Counted from the first letter of the stretch, positions 27,333 through 39,088 are shown. The stretch is 64,000 nucleotides of DNA from Thermacetogenium phaeum DSM 12270 (GCF_000305935.1 NC_018870.1:1420001-1484000); one strand, 5' to 3'. Notes: a model not told the origin generated them from the sequence alone. Numbers and translations: made by a program.

Positions 27333-28721
27333 TCACCCGCCCTTAATCGTTTTTCTCAAACAGGCCACAAAAAAGCCGTCAGTTCCATGACGGTGGGGGA
27401 ACAACTGCAGGAACCCCGACCGAGCGGTTACCTTATCCTCCTCCCAAACCAGGGGAAAGGGTAGCCGCAGGGAGAGATCTTCCGGCTGAAAATCCTTGCA
27501 TTCTTCTAAAAACTGCCTGATAACCCCGGTATTCTCTTCCGGTTCCGTGGTGCAGGTGCTGTAAACGAGAATACCTCCAGCGGCGAGGCAGCGAGAAGCA
27601 GATTTAAGTATTTCCAGTTGCTGCCTGGCATGCTGCGGTAGATCCTCAGGTTTGACCCTCCACCTCAAATCTGGTCGCCTCCTGATCACTCCCAGCCCGG
27701 AGCAGGGGACGTCGACGAGGATATAATCCGCCTTTTCCTGTAGTTGAAAAGGAAGTTCTCGAACATCCATCAATTTAGGTTCTACAATGCTGACGCCCAT
27801 CCTCTTGCAGGCTTTTGCGACAAGCTCCAGGCGGTGGCTATGGACATCGAGGGCTAGGATCCTCCCCCTGTTCTGCATGATTTGAGCCATATGGGTCGTC
27901 TTCCCCCCCGGCCCGCTGCAGGCATCGATGACAAAAGATCCGGGAGCGGGATTTAAAACCAGAGAGGCGATCATGGAGCTTTCATCCTGAACGGCAAAAT
28001 AGCCTTCCTGAAATAGCCGTAGTTCCGCCAGTGATGACAGATTCGTCACCAGACCCTCAGGCACCAGCATACTGAAACGGGCGATGACATTTTCCCTTTC
28101 CAGTTGCTGCTGCAGTTCTTGCGGAGTTATTTTTAAGGTATTGCAGCGGATAACCAGCGGAGCCGGTTTGTTGTTTGCCCTGCACAGAGCGATGGTCTCT
28201 TCCTTACCGTAACGGTTCAGCCATCGCTCAACCAGCCAGGCGGGATGGGAATATTTCACGCTAATATGTGAAAGAGGATCGACGTCAGGATCGGGATGGG
28301 ATATCTCTTCCCGCTTGCGGGCAATGCTGCGCAGCAGCCCATTTACAAACCCTGCCAGGCCGGCAAGCCTCCACCTTTTGGCCTGCTCCACAGCTTCATT
28401 ACAGGCCGCCCAGGGAGGTATCCGATCGAGAAAGAGAAGCTGATAAACACCAAGGCGCACAATGTTGCGCACGGCATGGCTCATTTTGGATACAGGCGTG
28501 CTGCTGAAACAGTCAATCACCCAATCGATCGTTCCCCGCATCCGCAGAGTACCGTAAACCAGTTCTGTCAAGAGAGCGAGATCATCTGCTCCCAATTTCA
28601 GGTCGGCTCTAATATTTTGTAGGGCCAGATTGGCATAGGCCCCCTCTTTGTCTACTGCTATGAGCACACGCAAAGCGCCATCCCTGGCAGGCGAAGTACG
28701 CTGGTGAGGGTTTTTCCTCAT
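27333..28721 (-). CDS. rsmB: 16S rRNA m5C967 methyltransferase
   Basis: About 462 residues from the ATG at 28721; an ATG at 28742 is possible, and the longer open frame overlaps fmt. The N-terminal NusB-like RNA-binding domain (about 5-140) is followed by a Rossmann methyltransferase with VIDACSGPGGKTTHMA, the PCSG motif in DVPCSGLGVIRRRPDLRW and the second cysteine in YSTCTTEPEEN. It lies between fmt and the FHA genes. The rlmN gene, often next in Clostridia, is absent. Confidence 0.96.
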   Translation of the reverse strand: MRKNPHQRTSPARDGALRVLIAVDKEGAYANLALQNIRADLKLGADDLALLTELVYGTLRMRGTIDWVIDCFSSTPVSKMSHAVRNIVRLGVYQLLFLDRIPPWAACNEAVEQAKRWRLAGLAGFVNGLLRSIARKREEISHPDPDVDPLSHISVKYSHPAWLVERWLNRYGKEETIALCRANNKPAPLVIRCNTLKITPQELQQQLERENVIARFSMLVPEGLVTNLSSLAELRLFQEGYFAVQDESSMIASLVLNPAPGSFVIDACSGPGGKTTHMAQIMQNRGRILALDVHSHRLELVAKACKRMGVSIVEPKLMDVRELPFQLQEKADYILVDVPCSGLGVIRRRPDLRWRVKPEDLPQHARQQLEILKSASRCLAAGGILVYSTCTTEPEENTGVIRQFLEECKDFQPEDLSLRLPFPLVWEEDKVTARSGFLQLFPHRHGTDGFFVACLRKTIKGG

Positions 28722-28755
28722 CTCATCATTACCTCTAATCATCACCCTTATTTTT

Positions 28756-29718
28756 TTACCCCAGGCGCATCCCCGGCGAAATCCGGTAACCGCGCAGGAA
28801 CTCCGCACCACTCATACGGTTTTTACCTGCGGGCTGAACCTCAGTCAGGAGGAGCCGCCCGGAACCAGTCTGGACAACAAATCCCTCTTGCGGATCAAGG
28901 GCAACAACATCCCCTGGTTCACCGCCGCTTGCTTTATTTGAAACTACCAGGGCTCGCCATACCTTGAGGGTCTTCCCTTTAAACACAGTATACGCCCCCG
29001 GCCTGGGGTTCATACCCCTGATCTGGTTAAATATGACACCGGCAGAGCGTTTCCAGTCAATTAACTCCTCTTCTCTGCGGATGGGGGGGGCGTAGGTGGC
29101 AAGCCGATGATCTTGAGCCCGACGTGGCGCCGAGCCCTCTTCCAGCAAGGACAAAGTTTTTAACATCAGTGCTGCGCCCTTTTCTGCCAGAAGGGACGCC
29201 AGTTCACCGGCAGTGGTGTTTTCCCCAATAGGAACCTCCTCTTGGAGAATAATATCACCCGCATCCATTTCCGGAGAAATAAACATCGTGGTCACACCGG
29301 TGCTCCTTTCCCCGTTCATAACCGCCCTTTCAATAGGAGCCGCGCCGCGGTAAGCCGGCAGCAGCGACGGGTGAAGGTTAATGCATCCTAAACGGGGCAG
29401 GTTCAGAACAGGCTGCGGCATGAGCATGCCGAAGGCCACAACGACAATAACATCCGGTAGTGGCTTCATTCCCTCGAGAAGCCTATTCAGCTCCCCGGCA
29501 TCTTCAGGCTGAAAAAAAGGAAGGCCGCATTCAACGGCGAACTCCTTAACGGGAGGCGCCGCAATCCGCCGGCCGCGACCGCGCGGCCGGTCCGGCCGGG
29601 TAACAACCCCCAGCAGCGTCCACTCAGTGTCTTTGAGCCTTTTTAATGTGGGAATCCCAAAGGAAGATGTCCCCATAAACAGGATCTTCAGTATCGCTGC
29701 CGCCCCCTTCCCTGTCAA
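28756..29718 (-). CDS. fmt: Methionyl-tRNA formyltransferase
   Basis: 320 residues from a TTG that overlaps the def stop (TTGA). Motifs: [14 protein letters not shown], a formyl-THF site [27 protein letters not shown], and [17 protein letters not shown], with the C-terminal tRNA-binding domain from about 205. It formylates Met on the initiator tRNA. The def-fmt-rsmB order is conserved in bacteria. Confidence 0.97.
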   Translation of the reverse strand: MTGKGAAAILKILFMGTSSFGIPTLKRLKDTEWTLLGVVTRPDRPRGRGRRIAAPPVKEFAVECGLPFFQPEDAGELNRLLEGMKPLPDVIVVVAFGMLMPQPVLNLPRLGCINLHPSLLPAYRGAAPIERAVMNGERSTGVTTMFISPEMDAGDIILQEEVPIGENTTAGELASLLAEKGAALMLKTLSLLEEGSAPRRAQDHRLATYAPPIRREEELIDWKRSAGVIFNQIRGMNPRPGAYTVFKGKTLKVWRALVVSNKASGGEPGDVVALDPQEGFVVQTGSGRLLLTEVQPAGKNRMSGAEFLRGYRISPGMRLG

Positions 29719-30164
29719 CTCTTGATCCTTATTGCTTTATCAATAAAGAGAATACCGTCTAAATGGTCAATCTCATGTTGGAGCGCCCTTGCCCCTAGGC
29801 CTTCTGCACTGATTACCTGTACCCCACCGTGGCGGTTGAGACCCTTGACTCGCACTCTATAGGCCCTTTTAACCTCCCCGGCAACACCGGGAATACTCAA
29901 GCACCCTTCAACACCGACATCCTCGCCCTCCTGGTAGATGATCTCCGGGTTAATCAGTTCCCAGAGGCCATCACCAACGTCAACCACCACTACCCGCTTG
30001 GAAATACCAACCTGTGGGGCAGCCAGGCCGACACCTTGCGCTGCGTACATCGTTTCCGCCATGTCATCAAGCAGTTTGCGTATACTTTTATTGACCACAC
30101 GTACCGGACGGCTTTTTTGGCGCAGTACTGGGTCCCCCAGTTCTACTATTTTATAAGCCGGCAT
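29715..30164 (-). CDS. def: Peptide deformylase
   Basis: 149 residues from the ATG at 30164, which has AAGGGGG 7 bases upstream; an ATG 18 bases earlier lacks such a site. Metal and catalytic motifs: [18 protein letters not shown] and [12 protein letters not shown]. It removes the formyl group from new proteins, the counterpart of fmt with which it overlaps. Confidence 0.98.
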   Translation of the reverse strand: MPAYKIVELGDPVLRQKSRPVRVVNKSIRKLLDDMAETMYAAQGVGLAAPQVGISKRVVVVDVGDGLWELINPEIIYQEGEDVGVEGCLSIPGVAGEVKRAYRVRVKGLNRHGGVQVISAEGLGARALQHEIDHLDGILFIDKAIRIKS

Positions 30165-30181
30165 CAAAATCCCCCTTGACA

Positions 30182-32188
30182 TTAATAACCAAAAGGATCC
30201 ACTTCCACACTAATTATAACACTATTGTTTTTGCGATAAACAGCGAGACAGGCTTCAATTTGACTGCGCAAAGGAAGGGTCTTGCCTTTGAGCAATATCT
30301 GCCACCTGTAAAAACCTTTGACCCGCAGAACCGGAGCCGGAGCGGGCCCAAGAACTGCAACCTGATCACCTGAGAGCTGGCGCCTCAGTTCTGCGGCCAG
30401 CTCAGAGGCCAGTACGACAACATCTTCTTCCCTGCGGCTGCTCAGGCGCACCCTGATCAATTCCCCATAGGGGGGATACTCCAGAGCACGCCTTCTTTTT
30501 GCCTCTTCCCGATAAAAAGAGTTGCTATCTCCTCTGCATGCGGCCATGATGCTGTAGTGTTCGGGGTGATAAGTCTGCACCACAACCTCGCCCGGCTGCG
30601 GCCCTCTTCCCGTCCTCCCGGCTACCTGAGTGAGGATCTGAAAGGTGCGCTCTGCTGAGCGGTAATCGGGCAGATTCAGAGAGAGGTCGGCGTTAAGAAC
30701 TCCCACCAGGGTAACGCCGGGAAAGTCGTGCCCTTTGGTCACCATTTGGGTTCCTAGAAGAATGTCCGCTTTTTTCCCGGCAAATAGGCTCAAGATCTGG
30801 CTGTAGGACCCCTTACCGCGAGTGGTATCGTAATCCAGGCGCAGCACCCGTGCCCCAGGGAAAAGCAATGAGAGTTCCTGTTCCACGCGCTCAATCCCCG
30901 TTCCTAAAAAGCAGAGCCTCTTATTGCTCCCGCACGAAGGACAGCTCGCCGGCAACGGGAGACGGGTGTTGCAGTAATGGCAGCGCAGATCCCCTGTCTG
31001 CCGGTGATAAACAAGAGAAATGGAGCAGTTGCGGCATTTTAAAACCTCACCGCATCCAGGGCAAAAAACGAGAGGAGCGTAACCCCTTCTGTTGTAAAAG
31101 AGAATAACCTGTTCTTTTCGCTTAAGGCGCAGATTTATCTGTTCCTGTAGATACCTGCTGAAAATTGAAGGTTCACCACTGTTTAATTCCAGACGCATGT
31201 CTACCACTGTGTTCCTCGGAAGGCTGCGCCCAGGGGGTCGCCTGGAAATTGTCAACAGCTGGAGCCTTTTCCTGACCGCAGCCGTAAAACTCTCCAGTGA
31301 TGGAGTGGCACTCCCCAAAACCACAACCGCCTTATTGAGAAAGGAGCGCATCAGAGCCACCTGGCGGGCATGATAGTAAGGCCTTTCCTGCTCTTTATAG
31401 GAGGGGTCGTGCTCTTCATCGATGATTACCAGGCCGAGATTACAAAAGGGCGCAAAAACAGCTGACCGGGGGCCGATCACTACCCCCTTAGCCCCTTTTC
31501 TGACATCTTCCCAAAGGCGGTACTTCTCCCCGCGTGCCAGGCGGTGATGCCAGACGGCCACCCTTTCACCGAAAGCTTCTTGAAAAAGCGCCCCTATCTG
31601 TGGAGTAAGGGCAATTTCGGGTACCAGGTAGAGCACCTGCCGTCCTAAAGCAAGAGCAAATTCTGTCGCTCGCAGGTAAACCTCAGTTTTGCCGCTCCCG
31701 GTCACACCGTAGAGAAGAAACCTTTCCCCTTTTTCATTGCTCAGCGCCTCTTCAATTCTCCTTAAGGCTTCTTGCTGTTCTCCGGTCAGGTCGAAGTCTT
31801 CAGGGCGCTGCGGGGAAAGTTTCTCTTCCGGAGATGTGCATTTAACCAGCCTCTTAGGCCTGTCCGGTGGGCTCATCAGCTCCAGAATTTCCGCTAAAGG
31901 ATGCAGGTAATACCAGGCCATCCAGCGGGCCAGGTCTAAAAGCTCTTTTGTAAAATCCGGCCGGCCTAAGCCGGCAATCTCCCGCAAACTAATCCCTGGC
32001 TCCGGCTCACTATAACCGACGATCCATCCCTCAACCAGCCGGGATCCGAATGGAACGGTGACCCTGGTACCGGGTTGCGGCTTTCCCATCCCGGCAGGTA
32101 AACGATAATGAAAGATCCGGTTCAGATCGGGATGATTGATGTTTACTACAACCTCGGCGCACTCTTCCCCCACCGGCCCCGCCTCCAT
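30182..32188 (-). CDS. priA: Primosomal replication helicase PriA
   Basis: 668 residues, somewhat shorter than the 720-800 of many homologues because of a compact N-terminal DNA-binding domain (about 10-100). Helicase motifs: [35 protein letters not shown]. The paired zinc sites follow (CPGC, CRNC, CHYCN, CPSCGS), then [23 protein letters not shown]. It restarts collapsed replication forks. It is the gene before def. Confidence 0.97.
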   Translation of the reverse strand: MEAGPVGEECAEVVVNINHPDLNRIFHYRLPAGMGKPQPGTRVTVPFGSRLVEGWIVGYSEPEPGISLREIAGLGRPDFTKELLDLARWMAWYYLHPLAEILELMSPPDRPKRLVKCTSPEEKLSPQRPEDFDLTGEQQEALRRIEEALSNEKGERFLLYGVTGSGKTEVYLRATEFALALGRQVLYLVPEIALTPQIGALFQEAFGERVAVWHHRLARGEKYRLWEDVRKGAKGVVIGPRSAVFAPFCNLGLVIIDEEHDPSYKEQERPYYHARQVALMRSFLNKAVVVLGSATPSLESFTAAVRKRLQLLTISRRPPGRSLPRNTVVDMRLELNSGEPSIFSRYLQEQINLRLKRKEQVILFYNRRGYAPLVFCPGCGEVLKCRNCSISLVYHRQTGDLRCHYCNTRLPLPASCPSCGSNKRLCFLGTGIERVEQELSLLFPGARVLRLDYDTTRGKGSYSQILSLFAGKKADILLGTQMVTKGHDFPGVTLVGVLNADLSLNLPDYRSAERTFQILTQVAGRTGRGPQPGEVVVQTYHPEHYSIMAACRGDSNSFYREEAKRRRALEYPPYGELIRVRLSSRREEDVVVLASELAAELRRQLSGDQVAVLGPAPAPVLRVKGFYRWQILLKGKTLPLRSQIEACLAVYRKNNSVIISVEVDPFGY

Positions 32189-32216
32189 GACAACTGTTTT
32201 CCTAGACTATCAATTA

Positions 32217-32222
32217 ATTATA
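32217..32222 (-). promoter_or_regulatory. Possible -10 box before priA
   Basis: A perfect TATAAT on the minus strand 29 bases upstream of the priA ATG. The -35 region 16-18 bases further upstream is weak. Confidence 0.35.
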
Positions 32223-32288
32223 ACAAAAACATTAACCCGGAACAGAAAAAAGCTATCGACAAACAAACCGCCCCAGAAACAGAAAAGA

Positions 32289-32311
32289 CCGGCTCCTTTA
32301 CCTCTCGCCGG
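32289..32311 (-). terminator. Weak terminator after metK
   Basis: On the minus strand CCGGC, a 13-base loop and GCCGG are followed by TCTTTTCTGTTTC, 24 bases after the metK stop. The short stem and mixed T-tract make it only a candidate. Confidence 0.4.
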
Positions 32312-32334
32312 CCTCAAAGGGGTTCTGATGGCTC

Positions 32335-33540
32335 CTAACAGTATCCTCCCAGCGGGATCTTCTCCGCTTCTTTTTTAAGTATCTCTGCACAATCCGTCCT
32401 TTCCCAGGTGAGGTCGAGGTCAGATCTCCCGAAGTGACCGTAGACGGCGGTCTGTTTGTAAATAGGTCGCCTTAGATCAAGATGTCTGATAATGGCAGCG
32501 GGCTTGAAATCAAAACACTCTCTCACCACCTTACAGAGCGACTGATCAGAAATGACTCCCGTCCCAAATGTATCCACATGCACCGCTATAGGGTTGGCCA
32601 CGCCGATTGCATAGGCGACCTGCACTTCACACCGGCGGGCTAGTTTGGCAGCAACTATATTTTTGGCCACGTACCTGGCAAAGTAAGAGGCAGAACGATC
32701 GACTTTCGTAGGGTCTTTGCCGGAAAAAGCGCCTCCTCCGTGTCTCGCCATCCCGCCGTAGGTATCGACGATGATCTTTCTTCCCGTCAGTCCCGTGTCC
32801 CCCTGCGGCCCACCGATAACAAAGCGACCGGTGGGATTGACATAATAGCGCGTATTCTTATCAATGTATTCGGGTGGAATTGTTTCCTTAATAACAGTTT
32901 CTATAATGTCTGCCTTTATTTGCTCAAGAGTAACATCGGGGCGGTGCTGTGCCGAAACCACGACCGCATCTACCCGCACCGGACGGTCATCCTCATACTC
33001 TACGGTAACCTGAGTCTTTCCATCCGGGCGCAGGTAGGGGAGGATTTTCTGTTTCCGGACTTCTGCCAGCCGGCGCGCCAGTCTGTGCGCCAGATCTATG
33101 GGCAATGGCATCAGATTTGGGGATTCATCGGTGGCATAGCCGAACATCATCCCCTGATCACCGGCGCCCAGTTCCATCGTGTCCCTGATCTCCCCGGTTT
33201 TATTCTCCAGAGCCTGGTCAACACCCAGAGCGATGTCGGCGGATTGCTCTTCCAGGGAGGTGATCACGGCGCAGGTATCGCAGTCAAAGCCGTACTTTGC
33301 TCTCGTGTATCCGATATCCCTGATGGTAGAACGAACCAGTTGAGGTATATCAACATAGCATTCTGTGGTGATTTGCCCGGTGATAAAGACAAGCCCTGTT
33401 GCCACCATGGTTTCGCAGGCAACACGAGCTTCATTATCCTTTTCATAGATGGCATCAAGAATCGCATCTGATATCTGGTCGGCAATTTTGTCCGGATGCC
33501 CTTCGGTTACCGATTCAGAAGTAAAAAGTCGTTTCGCCAT
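32335..33540 (-). CDS. metK: S-adenosylmethionine synthetase
   Basis: 401 residues, the normal length. Landmarks: [54 protein letters not shown] and [17 protein letters not shown]. It makes SAM from Met and ATP. The ATG overlaps the coaBC stop (TAATG). No SAM riboswitch precedes it, because coaBC lies directly upstream. Confidence 0.98.
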   Translation of the reverse strand: MAKRLFTSESVTEGHPDKIADQISDAILDAIYEKDNEARVACETMVATGLVFITGQITTECYVDIPQLVRSTIRDIGYTRAKYGFDCDTCAVITSLEEQSADIALGVDQALENKTGEIRDTMELGAGDQGMMFGYATDESPNLMPLPIDLAHRLARRLAEVRKQKILPYLRPDGKTQVTVEYEDDRPVRVDAVVVSAQHRPDVTLEQIKADIIETVIKETIPPEYIDKNTRYYVNPTGRFVIGGPQGDTGLTGRKIIVDTYGGMARHGGGAFSGKDPTKVDRSASYFARYVAKNIVAAKLARRCEVQVAYAIGVANPIAVHVDTFGTGVISDQSLCKVVRECFDFKPAAIIRHLDLRRPIYKQTAVYGHFGRSDLDLTWERTDCAEILKKEAEKIPLGGYC

Positions 33541-34748
33541 TATCGTTTGTCCTCCTTGGTTCTTCTTAACAGTTTTGCCACCTGATCCAAAATCACACCG
33601 GCCAATTCTTTTTTGGTCAGGCGAGGCAACTCAACAGCTTCCCCTTCCGGAAACAGAATAGTGGCCACATTGGTGTCGACATCAAAACCTGCCCCCTCTT
33701 CCGTCAAATCATTGGCAACGATCATATCGAGATTTTTGCGGGCCAGTTTCTCCCTCGCGTTAACCAGCAGGTCTTCGGTTTCAGCCGCAAATCCTACCAG
33801 GATCTGGTTTGACTTGTTTTGCCCCAGGTAGGCCAGAATGTCCGGGGTGCGTTCCAGTTCCAGCAGAAGGTCCGCCGATTCTTTTTTAATCTTTCCTGAA
33901 GTAACCCAACGCGGACGGAAGTCAGCTACCGCCGCCGCCTTTATGACAACATCCGCTGCCGCAAAATTTTCCTTCACGGCGTTAAACATTTCCTCCGCAG
34001 TCTGCACGGAAATCAGGTTAACCCCCTGCGGCGGCTCCAGCTTTGTGGGGCCGCTGATCAGGGTTACCCTCGCACCCCGTTCTTTCGCTTCCTCTGCCAG
34101 GGCATAACCCATCTTCCCGGAGCTGTAATTGGACAGAAAGCGCACGGCATCGAGAGGTTCCCTGGTGGGGCCTGCTGTGACCAGGACATGAATGCCGGAC
34201 AGTTCATCCTGGCGGTTGAGGACATCCTCTACATAAGAGACGATCCTCTCCGGTGGCGGCAATCTCCCTTTTCCTCTGGCACCGCATGCCAGCCTGCCTT
34301 CGTCAGGTTCAATAAAAAGAAAGCCATAACCCCGCAAAAAATTCATCCAGTGTTGAAAGACGGGGTTTTCATACATGCCGACATTCATCGCCGGAGCAAA
34401 AATCACCGGCGCCCTTGTTGCCATGATCGTAGTTGACAGAAGATCATCGGCGATCCCCCCGGCCACCTTCCCGATAATATTGGCTGTAGCAGGCGCCACC
34501 AACAAAAGGTCGGCCTTTTGAGCGAGGCTGATGTGTTCAATTTCCAACTGCCGGGGGGCAGCAAACATTTCCGTATGTACAGGGCTCTGCGTAATGGATT
34601 GCAGTGTCAAAGGGGTGATGAATTGCGTAGCCGACCGGGTCATCACTACTTCTACTTTATAGCCCTTCTTTATAAGGAGGCTGGCGATTTCGGCCGCCTT
34701 GTAGGCGGCAATGCTTCCCGTAACCCCAAGTACAATGTTTTTCTTCAT
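33540..34748 (-). CDS. coaBC: Phosphopantothenoylcysteine synthetase/decarboxylase
   Basis: 402 residues from the ATG at 34748 (AGAGGA upstream). The N-terminal flavin decarboxylase CoaC (about 1-175) has [21 protein letters not shown] and [11 protein letters not shown]. The C-terminal CTP-dependent CoaB (about 185-400) has [31 protein letters not shown] and a late NDL. It catalyses two steps of coenzyme A synthesis. Confidence 0.97.
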   Translation of the reverse strand: MKKNIVLGVTGSIAAYKAAEIASLLIKKGYKVEVVMTRSATQFITPLTLQSITQSPVHTEMFAAPRQLEIEHISLAQKADLLLVAPATANIIGKVAGGIADDLLSTTIMATRAPVIFAPAMNVGMYENPVFQHWMNFLRGYGFLFIEPDEGRLACGARGKGRLPPPERIVSYVEDVLNRQDELSGIHVLVTAGPTREPLDAVRFLSNYSSGKMGYALAEEAKERGARVTLISGPTKLEPPQGVNLISVQTAEEMFNAVKENFAAADVVIKAAAVADFRPRWVTSGKIKKESADLLLELERTPDILAYLGQNKSNQILVGFAAETEDLLVNAREKLARKNLDMIVANDLTEEGAGFDVDTNVATILFPEGEAVELPRLTKKELAGVILDQVAKLLRRTKEDKR

Positions 34749-34762
34749 CCGGTCCTCTTTAT

Positions 34763-34969
34763 TCATTTCGTTTTCAGCAAAGTGCGCTTGATTACCAGCT
34801 GGTCTTCCGCAATTTCTTTGAGGGCAATGGTCACCGGCTTGATGGTCTCGGGGTTATCGGGATTTTTGCAGGATTCGGTAAGCTGGCGCGCCCTCTTCGC
34901 AGCTGCTACCGCCAGTTCATATTTGCTTTCAACCTTTTTTATCAGCACGTCGAGACTCGGCTGTTCCAT
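34763..34969 (-). CDS. rpoZ: RNA polymerase omega subunit
   Basis: 68 residues, typical of Firmicutes omega. It begins MEQPSLDVLIKKVESKYELA with the conserved AKRARQL helix and continues with KPVTIALKEIAEDQL. It lies between gmk and coaBC, the standard gmk-rpoZ-coaBC-priA order. Confidence 0.96.
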   Translation of the reverse strand: MEQPSLDVLIKKVESKYELAVAAAKRARQLTESCKNPDNPETIKPVTIALKEIAEDQLVIKRTLLKTK

Positions 34970-34987
34970 GCTCTATACCCCTTTACC

Positions 34988-35560
34988 TTAATTCCGGGCG
35001 CTTTTTTCCTTATTGATGATCTCCAGAAGCTCCATGAATGCCCGTTCTTTTCTGTCATTTTGGACGACATAGTCATACATATCTGCAGCCTGGAGCTCCC
35101 GGTAAGCGCAATTCAGCCGCCTTCCGATCGTTTCAACATCCTCCGTTCCTCTCTTGGCAATCCTTTTGCTGAGCTCTTCTATGGAGGGTGGTTTTATAAA
35201 GATCAATAAAGCATCAGGAAAAATCTCTTTAATCTTAAGAGCTCCTTGGATGTCGATCTCCAGCAATACGTCCTTACCGGAGCGCAGAGCGTTTTCTACT
35301 GCAAAGCGGGGGGTCCCGTAATAATGACCGTAAACTTCAGCCCATTCCAGCAATTCCCCTTTTTCAAGCATCCTTTTGAATTCTTCTTCGGTCACGAAAA
35401 AATAATCCACCCCATCCTTTTCATTGATGCGGGGAGGCCTTGTTGTAACAGAAATCGAATAACTAATGTTAGGCAATGCCTTGCGCAGCAACTCACATAA
35501 AGTGCCTTTCCCAGATCCGGAAGGGCCTGATATGACTATCAGCAGTGGCTGTTCGGTCAA
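34988..35560 (-). CDS. gmk: Guanylate kinase
   Basis: 190 residues. P-loop GPSGSGKGTL, the GMP-binding SVTTRPPR and E..GVDYFFV, EWAEVYGHYYGTP, and DIQGALKIK. It converts GMP to GDP. It follows remA. Confidence 0.98.
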   Translation of the reverse strand: MTEQPLLIVISGPSGSGKGTLCELLRKALPNISYSISVTTRPPRINEKDGVDYFFVTEEEFKRMLEKGELLEWAEVYGHYYGTPRFAVENALRSGKDVLLEIDIQGALKIKEIFPDALLIFIKPPSIEELSKRIAKRGTEDVETIGRRLNCAYRELQAADMYDYVVQNDRKERAFMELLEIINKEKSARN

Positions 35561-35587
35561 TGATTTCTCGTTCCTCCATCTTTTGGA

Positions 35588-35854
35588 TTATTCTTCGTTG
35601 GCCGAAGCAGGCTCTTTTGTAGAAAGGCGGTTGGCTACCGTCTCCGGCTGAACAGCAGACAGGATAACATGATCGCTGTCGGTGATTATCACTGCCCTGG
35701 TTCTCCTGCCATAGGTGGCATCGATCAACATCCCCCGGTCTCTGGCTTCCTGGATAATGCGCTTGATCGGCGCAGACTCAGGGCTCACGATGGCAATGAT
35801 GCGATTGGCAGAGACAACATTGCCAAAACCTATATTAATAAGCTTAATGTCCAT
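35588..35854 (-). CDS. remA: RemA/DUF370 extracellular matrix regulator
   Basis: 88 residues. It begins [32 protein letters not shown] and has the [16 protein letters not shown] segment of RemA, a DNA-binding activator of biofilm and osmoprotection genes in Bacillus. It lies between yicC and gmk, as in most Clostridia. Confidence 0.95.
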   Translation of the reverse strand: MDIKLINIGFGNVVSANRIIAIVSPESAPIKRIIQEARDRGMLIDATYGRRTRAVIITDSDHVILSAVQPETVANRLSTKEPASANEE

Positions 35855-35890
35855 TGTTTACCTCCCCTAATTTGTATACGCCTTGCCTCT

Positions 35891-36769
35891 CTACTCGACA
35901 TTCTGGATCTGCTCCCGCATTTTCTCTAGCTCACTCTTAATCTCCACAACCAGCGGTGAAATAACCAAATCCGCGGCCTTAGCACCGATTGTATTGACTT
36001 CCCTGTTCATCTCTTGAAGTAAAAATTCGATTCTCCTGCCGACTGCTCCTTTTAAATGCAGGAATTCTTCTAACTGTGAGAGATGACTGGACAGGCGTAC
36101 TAATTCCTCGGTGATACTACTTCTTTCAGCAAACAAAATCACTTCCGCCGCTAACCGGTTTTCGTCTATTTCGCAGTCATCTAGCAGAGTCTGGAGTCTG
36201 CTCTTGAGCCGATTGCGTAATTCTTCGCTCAAAAGCGGAGCCCGTTTTTTAATCTCCTCCACGTATCCGGCAATCCGGTTTTTGCGAGGGATTAAATCTT
36301 CGCAAAGCCTTGCTCCCTCACGGGTTCGCATCTCAGACAAATGAGCCATTCCCTCTGCCAGAGCTTTTTCCACAACTGACCAAACCTCGTCCAGATCCTC
36401 TTCAGATTCCTCGACCACCAAAGCATCAGGAAGCTGAGCAAGGTCATTAACTTTTAATTGGAAGTCAATATTAAGCGTTTTTGCCATTTCCTTTAAACTA
36501 TTATAATAGGCAAGGACTAATTCTTTGTCAAGCTTAACATTACGTTTTTTACCACGGCGATCCTCTATATTAACATAAATATCCAGATGGCCGCGGGCAA
36601 TATCCTGTTGCACCCGTTCCTTAATTTTTTCCTCAAGGGAGAAATAGGGGCGAGAGATACGAACTACAAGTTCCAAAAAACGGTGGTTGACGCTCCGTAT
36701 TTCCACCGTGGCATGCAGCCCGTCCTTCTCGTATTCACCCCTGCCGAATCCGGTCATGCTTCTGAGCAC
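35891..36769 (-). CDS. yicC: YicC family endoribonuclease-like protein
   Basis: About 292 residues from the GTG at 36769 (VLRSMTGFGRG; homologues begin M.RSMTGFGR), with AGGA upstream. A longer GTG start at 36817 also has a purine-rich site, so the start is uncertain. Landmarks: SMTGFGRGEYE, VEIRSVNHRFLE, and the C-terminal VGRRIEFLLQEMNREVNTIGAKA. E. coli YicC acts in RNA turnover. Confidence 0.94.
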   Translation of the reverse strand: MLRSMTGFGRGEYEKDGLHATVEIRSVNHRFLELVVRISRPYFSLEEKIKERVQQDIARGHLDIYVNIEDRRGKKRNVKLDKELVLAYYNSLKEMAKTLNIDFQLKVNDLAQLPDALVVEESEEDLDEVWSVVEKALAEGMAHLSEMRTREGARLCEDLIPRKNRIAGYVEEIKKRAPLLSEELRNRLKSRLQTLLDDCEIDENRLAAEVILFAERSSITEELVRLSSHLSQLEEFLHLKGAVGRRIEFLLQEMNREVNTIGAKAADLVISPLVVEIKSELEKMREQIQNVE

Positions 36770-36878
36770 TTTAGCATCCTGGTTCGGGTTACACATCACC
36801 CCGTGCCAGGCTTTCACTCCCTTCTATTTTCTTTCTAACTTTCGTTGCTACCACCTCTTCATTCATTCTGCAGCGGGC

Positions 36879-38054
36879 TTAATGGTACAAAGTACCAAAA
36901 GCCTCTTTCATCCTCCGGAAGGCTTCTTTTAACCGCTCCGTTGCCAGCGTCAAGGATATCCGAAAATAGCCATCACCATATTTGCCGTAGCCAATACCCG
37001 GAGTAACTACCACAGAAGACTTTTCCAGAACCATTTCCGCAAATTCCGTTGACGTCAACCCGGACGGCACCGGCACCCACAGATAGATGGTTCCTTTAGG
37101 TAAGGAGAAATCCCAACCTAGACTTTTTAGACCGGCCACCGCAATCTCCCTTCTCTCCCGATAAATGCGGCGCATTTCCTCGATACAGTCCTGCGGTCCC
37201 TCCAGGGCGGCTATCCCGGCATACTGAATTGCCTGAAAGACTCCGGAATCAAGATTGGACTTAAGAGAAGACAGGGTCTTTATAAGCTCTGCATTCCCTG
37301 CCGCCCAGCCGATACGCCAACCGGTCATGTTATAGGTCTTCGAGAGGGAATGAAACTCAATTCCAACATCCTTTGCACCCGGCACTTCAAGAAAACTAGG
37401 AGCAACATAGCCGTCAAAGGTTATTTCAGAATACGCGGCATCGTGACAGACGATGAGATCATAATGGCGGGCAAAGCTGACTACATCCTGAAAAAACTCC
37501 TTGTCGCATGTTGCCCCGGTGGGATTATTGGGATAGTTGAGGAACAAAAGAGAGGCTTTTCTTGCCACCTCCACAGGGACACTGCTCAAATCCGGCAGAA
37601 AATTGTTCTCCCCTTTTAAGGGAAGGGAGTACACTTCAGCACCGGCTAGGGCAGCGCCTATACCGTAGACGGGATATGCCGGATCCGGCACCAGAGCGAG
37701 ATCCCCCTCCTGTAGATAGCAGAAGGAGATGTGGGCAATCCCCTCCTTAGAGCCGATCAGTGTGACTACTTCAGAAGCGGGATCCAGTTCAACCCCAAAC
37801 CTGCGCCTGTACCAGGAGGCCACTGCCGTGCGGAACGCCAGCAGTCCTGCAGAAGTTGGATAACGATGGTTCTCGGCCTTCTGTGCCTGATCTATCAAAG
37901 CCTTTACAATATGAGAAGGTGTAGGAAGGTCAGGGTCACCGATTCCCAGACTGATCACATCAATACCCCGGCTCTGTAATTTCTCAATCTTCTGTTCGAT
38001 GCGGGCGAAGAGGTATGGCGGCAAAGCAGCCAAGCGGTCAGCAACTTTTTTCAT
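36879..38054 (-). CDS. dapL: LL-diaminopimelate aminotransferase (PLP, class I)
   Basis: 391 residues. PLP-fold signatures: [50 protein letters not shown] and the Schiff-base lysine in [15 protein letters not shown]. The RY.....L...[10 protein letters not shown] pattern and the position directly after dapF point to the DapL route, which makes LL-DAP from tetrahydrodipicolinate in one step. A generic alanine/aspartate aminotransferase is the alternative. Confidence 0.85.
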   Translation of the reverse strand: MKKVADRLAALPPYLFARIEQKIEKLQSRGIDVISLGIGDPDLPTPSHIVKALIDQAQKAENHRYPTSAGLLAFRTAVASWYRRRFGVELDPASEVVTLIGSKEGIAHISFCYLQEGDLALVPDPAYPVYGIGAALAGAEVYSLPLKGENNFLPDLSSVPVEVARKASLLFLNYPNNPTGATCDKEFFQDVVSFARHYDLIVCHDAAYSEITFDGYVAPSFLEVPGAKDVGIEFHSLSKTYNMTGWRIGWAAGNAELIKTLSSLKSNLDSGVFQAIQYAGIAALEGPQDCIEEMRRIYRERREIAVAGLKSLGWDFSLPKGTIYLWVPVPSGLTSTEFAEMVLEKSSVVVTPGIGYGKYGDGYFRISLTLATERLKEAFRRMKEAFGTLYH

Positions 38055-38188
38055 CTCGTAAACCCCCTAGTTTTCGTCATTCTATCATCAGATTAGGCGA
38101 AAGACAACATGACCTCACACATATTTAAACCTGCTCTATCGCAATAGCACATTTCCTCCGCCAAAGGAAGGATGGCAGAAAGCATGGT

Positions 38189-39088
38189 TTACCTGTTACT
38201 TCCATTCGCTTGAGGTTCCGGATTCTCATCCAAAATCCTTTTAATAAATTCGTCGTGAAGATACCCTTGAAAAACCTCCTCAGCAGGTCCTGTCATATAA
38301 ACGTGATTGTTTTCCGCCCATTCTACCAGAAGCTCCCCACCCGGCAAGTAGACACGCACTTTTCTATCCAGATAGCCGGCGAGAGCACCCCCTACGGCGG
38401 TAGCACAGGCACCCGTCCCACAGGCCAGCGTCTCTCCTACACCCCGTTCCCAGACCCTTACCCTGGCCTCCTTACGGTTCAGCACCTCTACAAATTCTAC
38501 ATTGGTGCGGCTGGGAAATAACCTGTGGCACTCCAGGCGCGGGCCCAAGGTGCGCACGGGAGCACTTCCCGCATCGGGCACGAAAATCAAACAGTGGGGG
38601 TTGCCCATGGAGACTGCGGTAAACTTCAAGATGTTGTCACCCACTTCAATTACCTCATTCACAACCCTATCTCCCGGTTCCCCAGCAACAGGTATCTTTT
38701 CCCGTTCCAGGATCGGCTCCCCCATATCCACTTTTGCAGCAGCAACAGAGCCTTCTTCCAGTATCAATTCCGGTACCTTGACACCGGCTTTTGTTTTTAT
38801 TTGAAAGATGATCTCCTTGGCCAACCCTTTCTGATAGGCGTACTTGGCCACGCAGCGGATGGCATTGCCGCACATTTCCGCCTCAGAACCGTCGGCGTTG
38901 AAGATGCGCATATTGATCATCCCTTGCTCGTCCTGAAAAACGAAGACAAGGCCGTCCCCGCCGACCCCGAAATTCCGGTCACAGAGCCTACGGGTAAAGC
39001 TCGGGATTTTATCTTTGGGAAGACTATCTGGCTTCGTTTCCAGCAGAATAAAATCGTTGCCCAAGCCGTGCCACTTGGTGAACTGCAT
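38189..39088 (-). CDS. dapF: Diaminopimelate epimerase
   Basis: 299 residues. The catalytic cysteine pair is visible in AEMCGNAIRCVAKY (about 75) and TLACGTGACATAV (about 220). Start motif FTKWHGLGNDFILLE. It converts LL-DAP to meso-DAP for lysine and wall synthesis. It is followed by dapL after 134 bases. Confidence 0.97.
   Translation of the reverse strand: MQFTKWHGLGNDFILLETKPDSLPKDKIPSFTRRLCDRNFGVGGDGLVFVFQDEQGMINMRIFNADGSEAEMCGNAIRCVAKYAYQKGLAKEIIFQIKTKAGVKVPELILEEGSVAAAKVDMGEPILEREKIPVAGEPGDRVVNEVIEVGDNILKFTAVSMGNPHCLIFVPDAGSAPVRTLGPRLECHRLFPSRTNVEFVEVLNRKEARVRVWERGVGETLACGTGACATAVGGALAGYLDRKVRVYLPGGELLVEWAENNHVYMTGPAEEVFQGYLHDEFIKRILDENPEPQANGSNR

Noticed and set aside
32189-33600. 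SAM riboswitch controlling metK
   Set aside because: metK overlaps the coaBC stop, and no S-box motifs are present nearby.
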